Source: Xylophilus rhododendri
Lineage (GTDB): Bacteria > Pseudomonadota > Gammaproteobacteria > Burkholderiales > Burkholderiaceae_C
Length of the DNA: 64,000 nt
Assembly: GCF_009906855.1 (NCBI RefSeq)
Contig: NZ_CP047650.1
Coordinates: forward strand, 5,580,001 to 5,644,000
Direction of reading: 5' to 3'
The notes below the pieces were generated by a model, which was given only the letters and a program-made list of their open reading frames with translations, had not been told where the DNA came from and made no database searches. This document shows positions 8,229-16,587 of this stretch, piece after piece. Position 1 is the first letter of the stretch. Each line of letters opens with the position of its first letter. The position numbers and the translations under genes were made by a program.

Positions 8229-9119
8229 TTGGATACCGTCTTGCTAGTCAAAGCCGCCATCATGGGCGTGGTCGAGGGTCTGACCGAATTCCTGCCGATC
8301 TCCTCGACCGGCCACCTGATCCTGGCGGGCTCGCTGCTGGGCTTCGACGACGACCGCGCCAAGGTCTTCGACATCGCCATCCAGACCGGCGCCATTCTGG
8401 CCGTGGTGCTGGTGTACTGGCAGAAGCTGCAGTCGACCTTCACCACGCTGCCATCGAGCGCCAAGTCGCGCCGCCTGGTGCTCAACGTGCTGATCGGCTT
8501 CCTGCCGGCCGTGGTGCTGGGCCTGCTGCTGGGCAAGGTGATCAAGGCGCATCTGTTCACGCCCGTGGTGGTGGCGACCACCTTCATCGTGGGCGGCTTC
8601 ATCATCCTGTGGGCCGAGCGGCGCCAGCACGTGGAGCGATTCGCACTGGAAAAATCGTCAGATCCAAATATCCTTGAAGCGCGTAGAACAAGCACTACCG
8701 CCGTGCGTGTTCAGTCGGTCGATGACATGACGCCGCTGGACGCGCTCAAAGTCGGCCTGGCGCAGTGCCTGGCCCTGGTGCCCGGCACCAGCCGCAGCGG
8801 CGCGACCATCATCGGCGGCATGCTGATGGGCCTGTCGCGGCAGGCGGCGACCGATTTCTCCTTCTTCCTGGCGATCCCGACGCTGATCGGCGCCGGGGCC
8901 TACAGCCTGTACAAGGAGCGGGCGCTGCTGTCGGCTTCCGACGCGCCGATGTTCATCGTCGGCCTGGTGTTCTCTTTCATCAGCGCCTGGATCTGCGTGC
9001 GCTGGCTGCTGCGCTACATCGCCACCCACAGCTTCACGGCGTTTGCCTGGTACCGCATCGTCTTCGGCATCGTGGTGCTGGCCACGGCCTGGAGCGGGCT
9101 GGTGACCTGGGCGGAATAA
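8229..9119 (+). CDS. uppP: Undecaprenyl-diphosphate phosphatase (UppP/BacA)
   Basis: A 296-residue multi-pass enzyme that dephosphorylates undecaprenyl diphosphate and so recycles the lipid carrier for peptidoglycan; it also gives bacitracin tolerance. The signature blocks [15 protein letters not shown] (residues 16-30) and [15 protein letters not shown] are intact. Translation appears to start at TTG with AGGGAGA upstream. An extra cytoplasmic-loop segment around residues 138-162, encoded by a visibly less GC-rich stretch at about 8641-8700, makes it longer than E. coli UppP (273). The gene stands alone and is divergent from the sensor-kinase unit. Confidence 0.96.
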   Translation: MDTVLLVKAAIMGVVEGLTEFLPISSTGHLILAGSLLGFDDDRAKVFDIAIQTGAILAVVLVYWQKLQSTFTTLPSSAKSRRLVLNVLIGFLPAVVLGLLLGKVIKAHLFTPVVVATTFIVGGFIILWAERRQHVERFALEKSSDPNILEARRTSTTAVRVQSVDDMTPLDALKVGLAQCLALVPGTSRSGATIIGGMLMGLSRQAATDFSFFLAIPTLIGAGAYSLYKERALLSASDAPMFIVGLVFSFISAWICVRWLLRYIATHSFTAFAWYRIVFGIVVLATAWSGLVTWAE

Positions 9120-9203
9120 GGAGAGCCCCTGTCAGGGTGGGCTGAGCAAGCGCGTGCTTGCGGCCTGATACGCCTGCCGCGGCACGGCGCAGATAATGCG
9201 GCG

Positions 9204-9899
9204 ATGCCCGCCTTACGCACCCTCCGCCGCCTCGCCGCTCTGCTGGCTGCCGCCTCGGCCCTGGCCCTGGCCGGCTGCGCCAGCTACATCGAGACCAAGG
9301 TCACCAACTTCAACGCCTGGCCGGCCGACGCGGCCGGCGCCAGCTACAGCTTCGGCGCGCGGCCCGCGGGCAGCAGCGAGCTGGAGCAGAGCACCTACGA
9401 GCAATACGTCAGCGAGCAGCTGCAGCGCCTGGGCCTGGGCCTGAAACCGGCGGCGCCGGGGCAGAAGGGCCGCCTGCTGGTGGACGTGGCGGCCAGCGGC
9501 TCGCAGCGCACGGTGCGGTCGCTGCAGCCCGTCTACCAGAACTACCGGGTTTTCGTGCCATCGCGTCCTGGCCCGAACGGCACGGTGCTGCCGGGCTACT
9601 GGACGCAGGACATGTACGGCGGCCAGTACGTGGGCGACCGCGAGGTGGCGCGCACCCTGCAGGTCAGCCGGCTGAAGGTGCAGATCCACGACCAGGGCCG
9701 CAGCGTGTACGAATCCACGGCGGTGTACGAGGGCGGGCTGGAGAACCTGCCGGACATGGTGGTCTACCTGGCCCGCGCGGCCTTCGACGATTTTCCGGGC
9801 CGCAATGCCGAAACCCGGGTGGTGCGCTTCGACACGCCCGCCGCCAACCAGCTGCAGAACGCGGAGCCGGCCCGCACGCCACCAGCTACCGCGCGCTGA
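9204..9899 (+). CDS. DUF4136-type outer-membrane lipoprotein
   Basis: A 231-residue predicted lipoprotein. The hydrophobic signal sequence ends in the lipobox LALAGC, placing the lipidated cysteine near residue 25. The mature part contains features of the DUF4136 family, with YSFGARPAGSSELEQSTYEQ and a C-terminal FDDFPGRNAETRVV segment, joined by an inserted aromatic-rich region (PGYWTQDMYGGQY). Function is unknown. It converges with the Anbu-type peptidase gene, only five bases separating the two stop codons. Confidence 0.82.
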   Translation: MPALRTLRRLAALLAAASALALAGCASYIETKVTNFNAWPADAAGASYSFGARPAGSSELEQSTYEQYVSEQLQRLGLGLKPAAPGQKGRLLVDVAASGSQRTVRSLQPVYQNYRVFVPSRPGPNGTVLPGYWTQDMYGGQYVGDREVARTLQVSRLKVQIHDQGRSVYESTAVYEGGLENLPDMVVYLARAAFDDFPGRNAETRVVRFDTPAANQLQNAEPARTPPATAR

Positions 9900-9904
9900 T
9901 CAGA

Positions 9905-10729
9905 TCAGATCAGCTTCTCGTTCGGATTGCTCAGCTTCTTGAGCGGCGCGATCCGGCCTTGCGCCTTCAGCGGGTTCTCGGTCTTGGCGTCGTCCCAGAC
10001 CGGATCCTCCAGGCTGTCGAACACCTCGCGCAGCTTCTGGCCCCAGCTGTTGTGCAGCATGCGGAAATAGGGGTTGTCGGTGTCGATGGCGACGATCTTG
10101 TTGCTCTTGAGCGCGTTGGCCTCGTACACCACCAGGTCCAGCGGCAGGCCCACCGACAGGTTGGACTTGAGCGTGGAGTCCATGGACACCAGGGCGCATT
10201 TGGCGGCCTCGTCCAGCGGCGTTTCCGGCGTGATGACCCGGTCGAGCACCGGCTTGCCGTACTTGGACTCGCCGACCTGGAAATACTGGGTCTCGGGCGT
10301 TGCCTCGATGAAGTTGCCGGCCGAGTAGACCTGGAACAGGCGCATGCCTTCGCCGCGGATCTGCCCGCCGAAGATCAGCGAGACATTGAATTCGACGCCC
10401 GCCTGCTGCAGCGCCTCGGCATCGCGTTCGTACACATGGCGCACCGCCTGGCCCAGCACCCGGGCGGCGTCGAACATGCTCTTGGCGTTCCAGATGGTGA
10501 TCGGCTCGGCGTCCTCGAACTCGCGCAGCTGCTCGGTCTGCAGGATCTCGCGCACCGACTGCGAAATCGACAGGTTGCCGGCCGACAGCAGGGTCATGAA
10601 GCGGTCGCCCGGCTTCTCGTAGACGATCATCTTGCGGAAGGTGCTGATCTGGTCGAGGCCCGCATTGGTGCGGGAGTCGGACAGGAACACCAGGCCGGCA
10701 TTGAGCTTGATGGCGACGCAATAGGTCAT
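9905..10729 (-). CDS. Anbu-type proteasome-like peptidase
   Basis: A 274-residue N-terminal nucleophile peptidase resembling Anbu, the ancestral beta-subunit of the proteasome/HslV fold. It starts MTYCVAIKLNAGLVFLSDSR; removal of Met1 would expose the catalytic Thr2. The block SDSRTNAGLDQISTFRK and the glycine-rich LLSAGNLSISQS are typical. Anbu homologues usually lie with a transglutaminase-like protease, an alpha-E protein and an ATP-grasp ligase; none is here, since the neighbours are a lipoprotein gene and mutS. The start is the ATG at 10727-10729, because the mature N-terminus must begin there. Family assignment is from the recalled motif; substrate is unknown. Confidence 0.82.
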   Translation of the reverse strand: MTYCVAIKLNAGLVFLSDSRTNAGLDQISTFRKMIVYEKPGDRFMTLLSAGNLSISQSVREILQTEQLREFEDAEPITIWNAKSMFDAARVLGQAVRHVYERDAEALQQAGVEFNVSLIFGGQIRGEGMRLFQVYSAGNFIEATPETQYFQVGESKYGKPVLDRVITPETPLDEAAKCALVSMDSTLKSNLSVGLPLDLVVYEANALKSNKIVAIDTDNPYFRMLHNSWGQKLREVFDSLEDPVWDDAKTENPLKAQGRIAPLKKLSNPNEKLI

Positions 10730-10779
10730 GGGTGGGGGATCTTTCGCGAGAGGGGCCGGTGGGGCCGGCCGGATGCGGG

Positions 10780-13503
10780 TCAGCGGCTGTCGCGTTGCGC
10801 CAGCTTCTTCAGGGCGTAGAGGGCATCGAGCGCTTCCCGTGGCGTCAGTGCGTCGGGGTCGATCTCGTGGAGCCGGGATTCTAAGGCGCTGGGCCCGTCG
10901 GTCTCGGTAACCAGCGGTGCGGCGAACAGGTCGGCCTGGGCCTGCTGGGCGCCGGCGTTTTCCTCCAGCGACGCGAGCGCGCCGCGGGCATGGGCCAGCA
11001 CCCCGGTGGGCATGCCGGCCAGCCGTGCCACCTGGATGCCGTAGCTGCGGCTGGCTGGGCCGGGCTGGATCTCGTGCAGGAAGACGATGCCGCCGGCGCT
11101 GCGCGGCGAGCCGGGTGTCTCGGCCGCACTCACATGCACATTGATGGCCGCATGGTGCTTGGCCGGAAACTCCGTCAGCTCGAAGTAGTGGGTGGCGAAC
11201 AGGGTGAAGCACTGCGCCTTGTCGTGCAGGTGGGCGGCGATGCCGGCGGCCAGGGCCAGGCCGTCGAAGGTGCTGGTGCCGCGGCCGATCTCGTCCATCA
11301 GCACCAGGCTGTGCGGTGTGGCGGCATGCAGGATCTGCGCGGCCTCGGTCATCTCCAGCATGAAGGTCGACTGCGCATTGGCCAAGTCGTCGGCCGCGCC
11401 GATGCGGGTGTGGATCGCATCGATGGGCCCCAGCCGGCAGCGGGTGGCCGGCACATAGCTGCCGACCGAAGCCAACAGCACGATCAGCGCCACCTGCCGC
11501 ATATAGGTCGATTTACCGCCCATGTTGGGGCCGGTGATGACCTGCATGCGCTGCTTCGCGCCCAGCCGGGTGTCGTTGGCGATGAAGTTGGCCGCGCGCT
11601 GGCTGCTGCCGCCGAAGCCTTCGGCCAGGCGGGCTTCCACCACCGGATGGCGGCCGGCCTCGATCTCGATGCAGGGCTCGCGGGTGAACTCCGGCGGGCA
11701 CCAGCCCAGCGTGAGCGAGCGTTCGGCCAGGGTGCAGAGCACGTCCACCGCGGCCAGGCTGCGGGCGGCGCGGCCGAGCGCCGGCACATGCGGCTGCAGG
11801 GCGTCGAGCAGCTGTTCGTAGAGCAGCTTTTCGCGGGCCAGGGCGCGCTCCTGGGCGGACAGGGCCTTGTCCTCGAAGGTCTTCAGTTCGGGCGTGATGA
11901 AACGCTCGGCGTTCTTCAGCGTCTGGCGGCGGCGGTAGTCGCCGGGCACCCGGTCGAGCTGGCCCTGCGTCACCTCGATGTAGAAGCCGTGCACCCGGTT
12001 GAACTGCACCCGCAGGTTGGCGATGCCGGTGCGGGCGCGTTCGCGGGTTTCGAGTTCCAGCAGGAAGCCGTCGCAGTTGGTCTGGATGGCGCGCAGCTCA
12101 TCGAGTTCGGCGTCGAAGCCGTCGGCGATGACGCCGCCGTCGCGCACCATGGCGCCCGGCTCGGGCTGGATGGAGCGCTGCAGCAGGGCGGCGATCTCCG
12201 GCGGCGGCACCAGGTCCAGCGCGGCATCGGCCAGCAGCTGGGCCTCGGTGGGCAGGGCGGCGGCGATGCGTTCGGTCTTCTGCAGCGACTGCGCCAGGGC
12301 CACCAGCTCGCGCGGACGCACCTGGCGCAGGGCGGTGCGGGCGGTGATGCGTTCCACATCGGCCATGCCCTTCAACTGCTCGCGCAGGCGGCTGAAGGGG
12401 CCGGCGCCATGCTCGCCGCGCAGGGCGGCGATGGCCTGCAGCCGGCGGCTGGCCTGGGTGCGCTCGCGCCGCGGCTCCAGCAGCCAGCCGCGCAGGGCCC
12501 GGCTGCCCATGCCGGTCATGCAGGTGTCGAGCAGGGAGAACAGGGTGGGCGTGTCCTCGCCGCGCAGGGTCTTGGTGAGTTCCAGGTTGCGGCGGGTGAT
12601 GGCGGGCAGCTCGATCAGCTCGTCGTCGCGGTGCACCCGCAGGCTGGCCACATGGCCCAGCGCGCGGCCCTGGGTGTGCTCGGCGAAGGCCAGCAGCGCG
12701 GCGCAGGCGGCATGGGCCTGGGGCAGGTCGTCGGCGCCCCAGGCGCCCAGGCCGCGGGTGCCGAGCTGTTCCTGCAGCCGGGCGTAGCCGAGGGCGCTGT
12801 CGAACTGCCATTCCGGCCGGGCGGTGACGGCGAAGGGCAGGGCGCGGCGGGTGGCCTGCAGCTGGCGTGCGGTGGCGCTCGCCTCGTCGGCGCTGTAGAG
12901 CACTTCGCTGGGGGCGATGCGGGCGATCCAGTTGTCGAGCGCATCGTTCTCGCATTCGGCCAGCTGGATCTCGCCCTGGGTGACAGACATCCAGGCCAGC
13001 CCCACGCGGTTGCGGCTGCCCGGGTGCACCGCCAGCAGCACGGCTTCGGACTTGTCCTGCAGCAGCTCGGTATCGGTCAGCGTGCCGGGCGTGACGACCC
13101 GCACCACCTTGCGCTCCACCGGCCCCTTGCCGGCGCCCACTTCGCCCACCTGCTCGCAGATGGCGACCGACTCGCCCAGGCGTATCAGCTTGGCGAGGTA
13201 GGTGTCGACCGCGTGATAGGGCACGCCGGCCATGGAGATCGAATAGCCGGCCGACTGGCCGCGGCGGCTGAGCGTCAGGTCGATCAGGCGGGCGGCCCGC
13301 TCCGCGTCTTCCCAGAACATCTCGTAGAAATCGCCCATCCGGTAGAAGAGCAGGGTCTCGGGGAAGTCTGCTTTCAAGCGAAGGTATTGGGCCATCATCG
13401 GCGTGTGGGCCGAGAAATCGCCGTTCGCCAGCGCCTGGCGGATGACGGAGCTTTCTTCCACTTCCTTGAACGGGCCAGTGGAAATCGGTTCGGACAGATG
13501 CAT
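10780..13503 (-). CDS. mutS: DNA mismatch repair protein MutS
   Basis: A 907-residue mismatch-recognition ATPase. The N-terminal domain has the mismatch-contacting block [17 protein letters not shown] and the conserved GPVERKVVR. The C-terminal ABC-type ATPase has Walker [14 protein letters not shown], the motif [14 protein letters not shown], Walker [17 protein letters not shown] and the histidine block [10 protein letters not shown]. The first ATG (13501-13503) gives about 30 residues before the conserved [16 protein letters not shown], and no later start would keep DFSAHTP, so this start was chosen. Single gene; the upstream 248 bases are AT-richer and probably carry its promoter. Confidence 0.98.
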   Translation of the reverse strand: MHLSEPISTGPFKEVEESSVIRQALANGDFSAHTPMMAQYLRLKADFPETLLFYRMGDFYEMFWEDAERAARLIDLTLSRRGQSAGYSISMAGVPYHAVDTYLAKLIRLGESVAICEQVGEVGAGKGPVERKVVRVVTPGTLTDTELLQDKSEAVLLAVHPGSRNRVGLAWMSVTQGEIQLAECENDALDNWIARIAPSEVLYSADEASATARQLQATRRALPFAVTARPEWQFDSALGYARLQEQLGTRGLGAWGADDLPQAHAACAALLAFAEHTQGRALGHVASLRVHRDDELIELPAITRRNLELTKTLRGEDTPTLFSLLDTCMTGMGSRALRGWLLEPRRERTQASRRLQAIAALRGEHGAGPFSRLREQLKGMADVERITARTALRQVRPRELVALAQSLQKTERIAAALPTEAQLLADAALDLVPPPEIAALLQRSIQPEPGAMVRDGGVIADGFDAELDELRAIQTNCDGFLLELETRERARTGIANLRVQFNRVHGFYIEVTQGQLDRVPGDYRRRQTLKNAERFITPELKTFEDKALSAQERALAREKLLYEQLLDALQPHVPALGRAARSLAAVDVLCTLAERSLTLGWCPPEFTREPCIEIEAGRHPVVEARLAEGFGGSSQRAANFIANDTRLGAKQRMQVITGPNMGGKSTYMRQVALIVLLASVGSYVPATRCRLGPIDAIHTRIGAADDLANAQSTFMLEMTEAAQILHAATPHSLVLMDEIGRGTSTFDGLALAAGIAAHLHDKAQCFTLFATHYFELTEFPAKHHAAINVHVSAAETPGSPRSAGGIVFLHEIQPGPASRSYGIQVARLAGMPTGVLAHARGALASLEENAGAQQAQADLFAAPLVTETDGPSALESRLHEIDPDALTPREALDALYALKKLAQRDSR

Positions 13504-13751
13504 GGATGGATTCGGGGGGAGGCCTGCGCCGGCGGCATCGCGGCAGGGTCAGCGCCGGCACCGCCTAGGCGGGGCGCCGGAGCAAAGCGCGCATTATCGT
13601 GGAGGGGGCGGCCTGGCGGCGGTGGCCGATGTCGGTGCGGCTTTTGGATACACCTGTTAAATATTCCACGCTAGGCGCGATTGCCGTATCTGCAATCGTT
13701 AACCATAAGCACTGGACTGCGGCACCATGCATTCACCCTTTTTTGGTGAGT

Positions 13752-14105
13752 ATGGAAATGCAGACCGGCGCAGCGCAGAAAGCAAGAAAGAGCCAGGACG
13801 AGATCGTCGGCGAGATCCGGCGGCTGGTCTTCGCCGAAAGTCCCCGCAAGGCCCAGGCCCTGAGCGAGGTGCAGTTCGCCCCCAGCCGGCGTTTCGCCAC
13901 CGGCGATGGCGAGCTGGACGCGCAGAGCAACTGGCAGCTGATCATTCTTCCCCCTGTCTCCGCCGATCTGTTCCATGCGCTGAACCGCGCGGCGCTCGCG
14001 GTGCAGCAGCGCTGGGACATGGTCGACGCCTTCCATGCGCCGGCAGCCCACCGCGGCATGGCGGAACGGAGCCCGAGGTCCGGCTCGCGTTGCGCAAAAA
14101 GGTAG
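13752..14105 (+). CDS. Hypothetical protein
   Basis: A possible 117-residue protein beginning MEMQTGAAQKARKSQDEIV. It has a short amphipathic N-terminal part and a tryptophan-containing middle (NWQLIILPPVSADLFHAL). No domain is recognised. A GGTGAG stretch precedes the ATG. It lies upstream of mutS on the opposite strand and before another short gene. Coding bias is consistent with a gene but the C-terminal 25 residues look less protein-like. It could be genuine or spurious. Confidence 0.45.
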   Translation: MEMQTGAAQKARKSQDEIVGEIRRLVFAESPRKAQALSEVQFAPSRRFATGDGELDAQSNWQLIILPPVSADLFHALNRAALAVQQRWDMVDAFHAPAAHRGMAERSPRSGSRCAKR

Positions 14106-14184
14106 CAAAAAGTTAAAAAAGAGTCAGGCCGCAGGCAGCTTGGCAACAAGACACTTGCGCCCACCACATCGCAGGAGGGGTGCC

Positions 14185-14403
14185 ATGCACACTCATCATC
14201 CAGACCGTTTCCGCTACGAGGTCGAAACCCATGCCATCGCCGGCGGCGGGCGCAGCTGGCGTGTGCTCGAGCGTCACTCGGGTGGCCGGTTCTCCGTGAT
14301 CGCCAGCGGCACGGTGCTGGCGCCGCGCGGCGAACGCTGCGACCACGAAGCCCTGGTGTCCTCCATCCGCGCTGCGGAGAGCGCCGGCATGGCGCTCGGC
14401 TGA
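14185..14403 (+). CDS. Small hypothetical protein
   Basis: A 72-residue protein, MHTHHPDRFRYEVETHAIA onward, with a strong ribosome binding site (GGAGGGG four bases before the ATG). The sequence looks like one small beta-rich domain (WRVLERHSGGRFSVIASGTV) and a short C-terminal helix. No family recognised. The gene converges with the phosphatase-like gene, ten bases apart. The strong Shine-Dalgarno sequence makes it more likely to be real than its neighbour upstream. Confidence 0.6.
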   Translation: MHTHHPDRFRYEVETHAIAGGGRSWRVLERHSGGRFSVIASGTVLAPRGERCDHEALVSSIRAAESAGMALG

Positions 14404-14413
14404 AAGCTTCCGG

Positions 14414-15454
14414 TCAGCGGGCAGAGGTCGCCACGCGGCCTGTCGGGCCATGGCGTCTCGGGTCGTGGCGGAAAGCGCGCTGGTGCCGCGCAAGCGCCTG
14501 CTCGCACCAGCGGTAGAGGGTCTTGCGCTGGTGCTCGTCGGGTAATACGAAATTGCCGCGGATATCGCGCGCCGCCTGCACGATGCCGGTGATGAATGCA
14601 TCGGCATCATGGTGCGTGACCATGTGGCCGCGCCGCCGGGCCTCGGCGAGATAGTCGGCAAAAGCGTGGGGTACCAGCACGGTCAGGGTGCGGCCGATGC
14701 CGCCCGCGCAATGCACGATGGGCCGGTCCGGGCCCCGGCCCCTTCGCTGGGAACGCATCAAGGCTGCGAAGGTGGCATCGGGCAGGGTGCTGCGGTCCCG
14801 CCAGTTGCGATAACCGTCGTATTGCACGCGGGTGCAGCCCGCCTTGGGGTCTAGCGGGTCGTACACCAGCAGCGTGGCGGGCTCGTGGATCAGTTGCCGG
14901 CCGAAGCCGTTGGAGCCGAGCTCACGGGCGGGTTCACTGATCTTGCAGACTTTCAGGTGGCCGACCCGCGCCCATTGGCGCTCGGGCAGCTTTTCGACCT
15001 GGTATTGCCGGATCCCCATGTCGCCCGCATTCATCAGGTTGATGACGTGGCGGCTGCCGCGGCGTGCCTTGTCCAGCAGGGCGGCGAATTCGGCGGTGGT
15101 CTCCGGGTAGCGAGTCATGGTGCCCCAGACCCGGCCGCGGTATCGCAGCTCCTGCAGATCGCCGCCATGCACGGTCTGCAGCTCGGGCCGTATGGCCATC
15201 TTGCGCGCGAAACCGGTGGCACCCTGCAGCGCCGTGGCCTGTTCGGGCACCGCGAAGACGCGGGCGGAGGGTGGCTTTGGCTGCGGGCCTCGCAGCAGGG
15301 CCTGGTGGTGCCAGGCGCCCGGGACCTGCGCGCCGGTCGGCGGCCGTGGTGGCTTGCCCGATACGCGCTGGGGCAGGCCCTTGGATTCGTTCAGGTGAAG
15401 AACGCGGCGAATGGGTTGGAGGATCGGTCGCAGAAACATTCCGCGAGGATGCAT
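14414..15454 (-). CDS. Protein tyrosine phosphatase-like protein, candidate secreted effector
   Basis: A 346-residue protein with a classical-PTP signature in its C-terminal third: the P-loop VHCAGGIGRT fits HCx5R(S/T), and about 35 residues before it a WPD-loop-like YRNWRDRSTLPD offers the general-acid aspartate. The first 100 residues are basic, proline-rich and low in order, as in translocated effectors such as YopH or HopAO1, which also end in a PTP domain. ATG at 15452-15454 was chosen; MFLRP at 15439 is equally possible and the frame stays open to 15586. No Shine-Dalgarno stands out. It is divergent from dapD with 143 bases between. Catalytic class is well supported; secretion is inference, and no type III genes are in the window. 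Confidence 0.75.
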   Translation of the reverse strand: MHPRGMFLRPILQPIRRVLHLNESKGLPQRVSGKPPRPPTGAQVPGAWHHQALLRGPQPKPPSARVFAVPEQATALQGATGFARKMAIRPELQTVHGGDLQELRYRGRVWGTMTRYPETTAEFAALLDKARRGSRHVINLMNAGDMGIRQYQVEKLPERQWARVGHLKVCKISEPARELGSNGFGRQLIHEPATLLVYDPLDPKAGCTRVQYDGYRNWRDRSTLPDATFAALMRSQRRGRGPDRPIVHCAGGIGRTLTVLVPHAFADYLAEARRRGHMVTHHDADAFITGIVQAARDIRGNFVLPDEHQRKTLYRWCEQALARHQRAFRHDPRRHGPTGRVATSAR

Positions 15455-15597
15455 CGGCGATCCGATGCGGTCCGACGCGAAGGCGACAGGAACGCCGGGA
15501 AAACGAACTGCTTCGTCCCGCGATAATCGGCGGTTCGCCCTTTCCCATCTCCGTGCAGGCCCAGCTCCCGCGCGGATACATCGCAAGCCTTGTTGCC

Positions 15598-16581
15598 ATG
15601 ACCACTCCCAGCTCCTTCCTCACCCGCGGCGCCTTCGCAGTCGGACTCGCCACCCTCGCCGCAGACGGCACGGTGCTCGACACCTGGTTCCCCCAGCCCG
15701 CCCTGGCCGATGCGCCCGGCGCCTCCGGCAGCCAGCGCCTGTCGGCCGACGAAGCGGCGCAGGCCCTGGGCGATGCCGCCCAGGCGCTGGGCACCGACCC
15801 GCTGCGCGGCGTCGAGGTGATCGCGGTGCGCACCACCGTGGCCTCGCTGGCCGAGCCGCCGGCCGATGCGCATGACGCCTACCTGCGACTGCACCTGCTG
15901 AGCCACCGCCTGGTGCGGCCGCACCAGCAGAACCTGACCGGCATCTTCGGCAAGCTGGCCAATGTGGTCTGGACCTCGCTCGGCCCCTGCGCCGTCGAAG
16001 GCCTGGAGCAGGTGCGCGGCCGCGCGCGCGCCAGCCGCCTGCCCTTCACCGTGCACAGCGTGGACAAGTTCCCGCGCATGACCGACTACGTCATCCCCTC
16101 GGGCGTGCGTATCGCCGATGCGGACCGGGTTCGCCTGGGCGCGCACCTGGCATCCGGCACCACGGTCATGCACGAAGGCTTCTGCAACTTCAACGCCGGC
16201 ACGCTGGGCGCTTCCATGGTCGAAGGCCGCATCAGCGCCGGCGTGGTGGTGGACGACTACAGCGACATCGGCGGCGGCGCCTCCATCATGGGCACGCTGT
16301 CGGGCGGCGGCACGCAGGTGATCTCGGTGGGCAAGCGCTGCCTGCTGGGCGCCAACTCGGGCATCGGCATCTCGCTGGGCGACGACTGCGTGGTGGAAGC
16401 CGGCTGCTATGTCACCGGCGGCACCCGCGTCACCATGCCGGACGGCTCGGTGGTCAAGGCGCTGACGCTGTCGGGCCAGTCCGGCCTGCTCCTGCGCCGC
16501 CACTCGCAGACCGGCGCGATCCAGGCGATCGGCCGCACCGAGGTCTGGGGCGCGCTGAACGCCGAGCTGCACAAGAACTGA
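15598..16581 (+). CDS. dapD: 2,3,4,5-tetrahydropyridine-2,6-dicarboxylate N-succinyltransferase (long DapD type)
   Basis: A 327-residue acyltransferase of lysine/diaminopimelate synthesis, transferring succinyl from succinyl-CoA to tetrahydrodipicolinate. It matches the long form known from Pseudomonas aeruginosa (about 344) rather than E. coli DapD (274): LHLLSHRLVRPHQQNLTGIF, SVDKFPRMTDYVIPSGVRIA and hexapeptide repeats such as GTTVMHEGFCNFNAGTLG followed by GRISAGVVVDDYSDIGGG. The ATG at 15598 is chosen because recognisable sequence begins at FLTRGAFAVGLATL. It is not in a lys/dap operon; its neighbours are the phosphatase-like and F-box-like genes. Confidence 0.93.
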   Translation: MTTPSSFLTRGAFAVGLATLAADGTVLDTWFPQPALADAPGASGSQRLSADEAAQALGDAAQALGTDPLRGVEVIAVRTTVASLAEPPADAHDAYLRLHLLSHRLVRPHQQNLTGIFGKLANVVWTSLGPCAVEGLEQVRGRARASRLPFTVHSVDKFPRMTDYVIPSGVRIADADRVRLGAHLASGTTVMHEGFCNFNAGTLGASMVEGRISAGVVVDDYSDIGGGASIMGTLSGGGTQVISVGKRCLLGANSGIGISLGDDCVVEAGCYVTGGTRVTMPDGSVVKALTLSGQSGLLLRRHSQTGAIQAIGRTEVWGALNAELHKN

Positions 16582-16587
16582 GCCACC

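Noticed and set aside
10990..13674. 894-codon plus-strand open frame opposite mutS
   Set aside because: Antisense shadow of a well-conserved gene.
15512..15537. TTCG-N18-TTCG between the phosphatase-like gene and dapD as an hrp-type box
   Set aside because: Spacer is 18 instead of 15-16 bases and the orientation would drive dapD; TTCG is frequent in such DNA.
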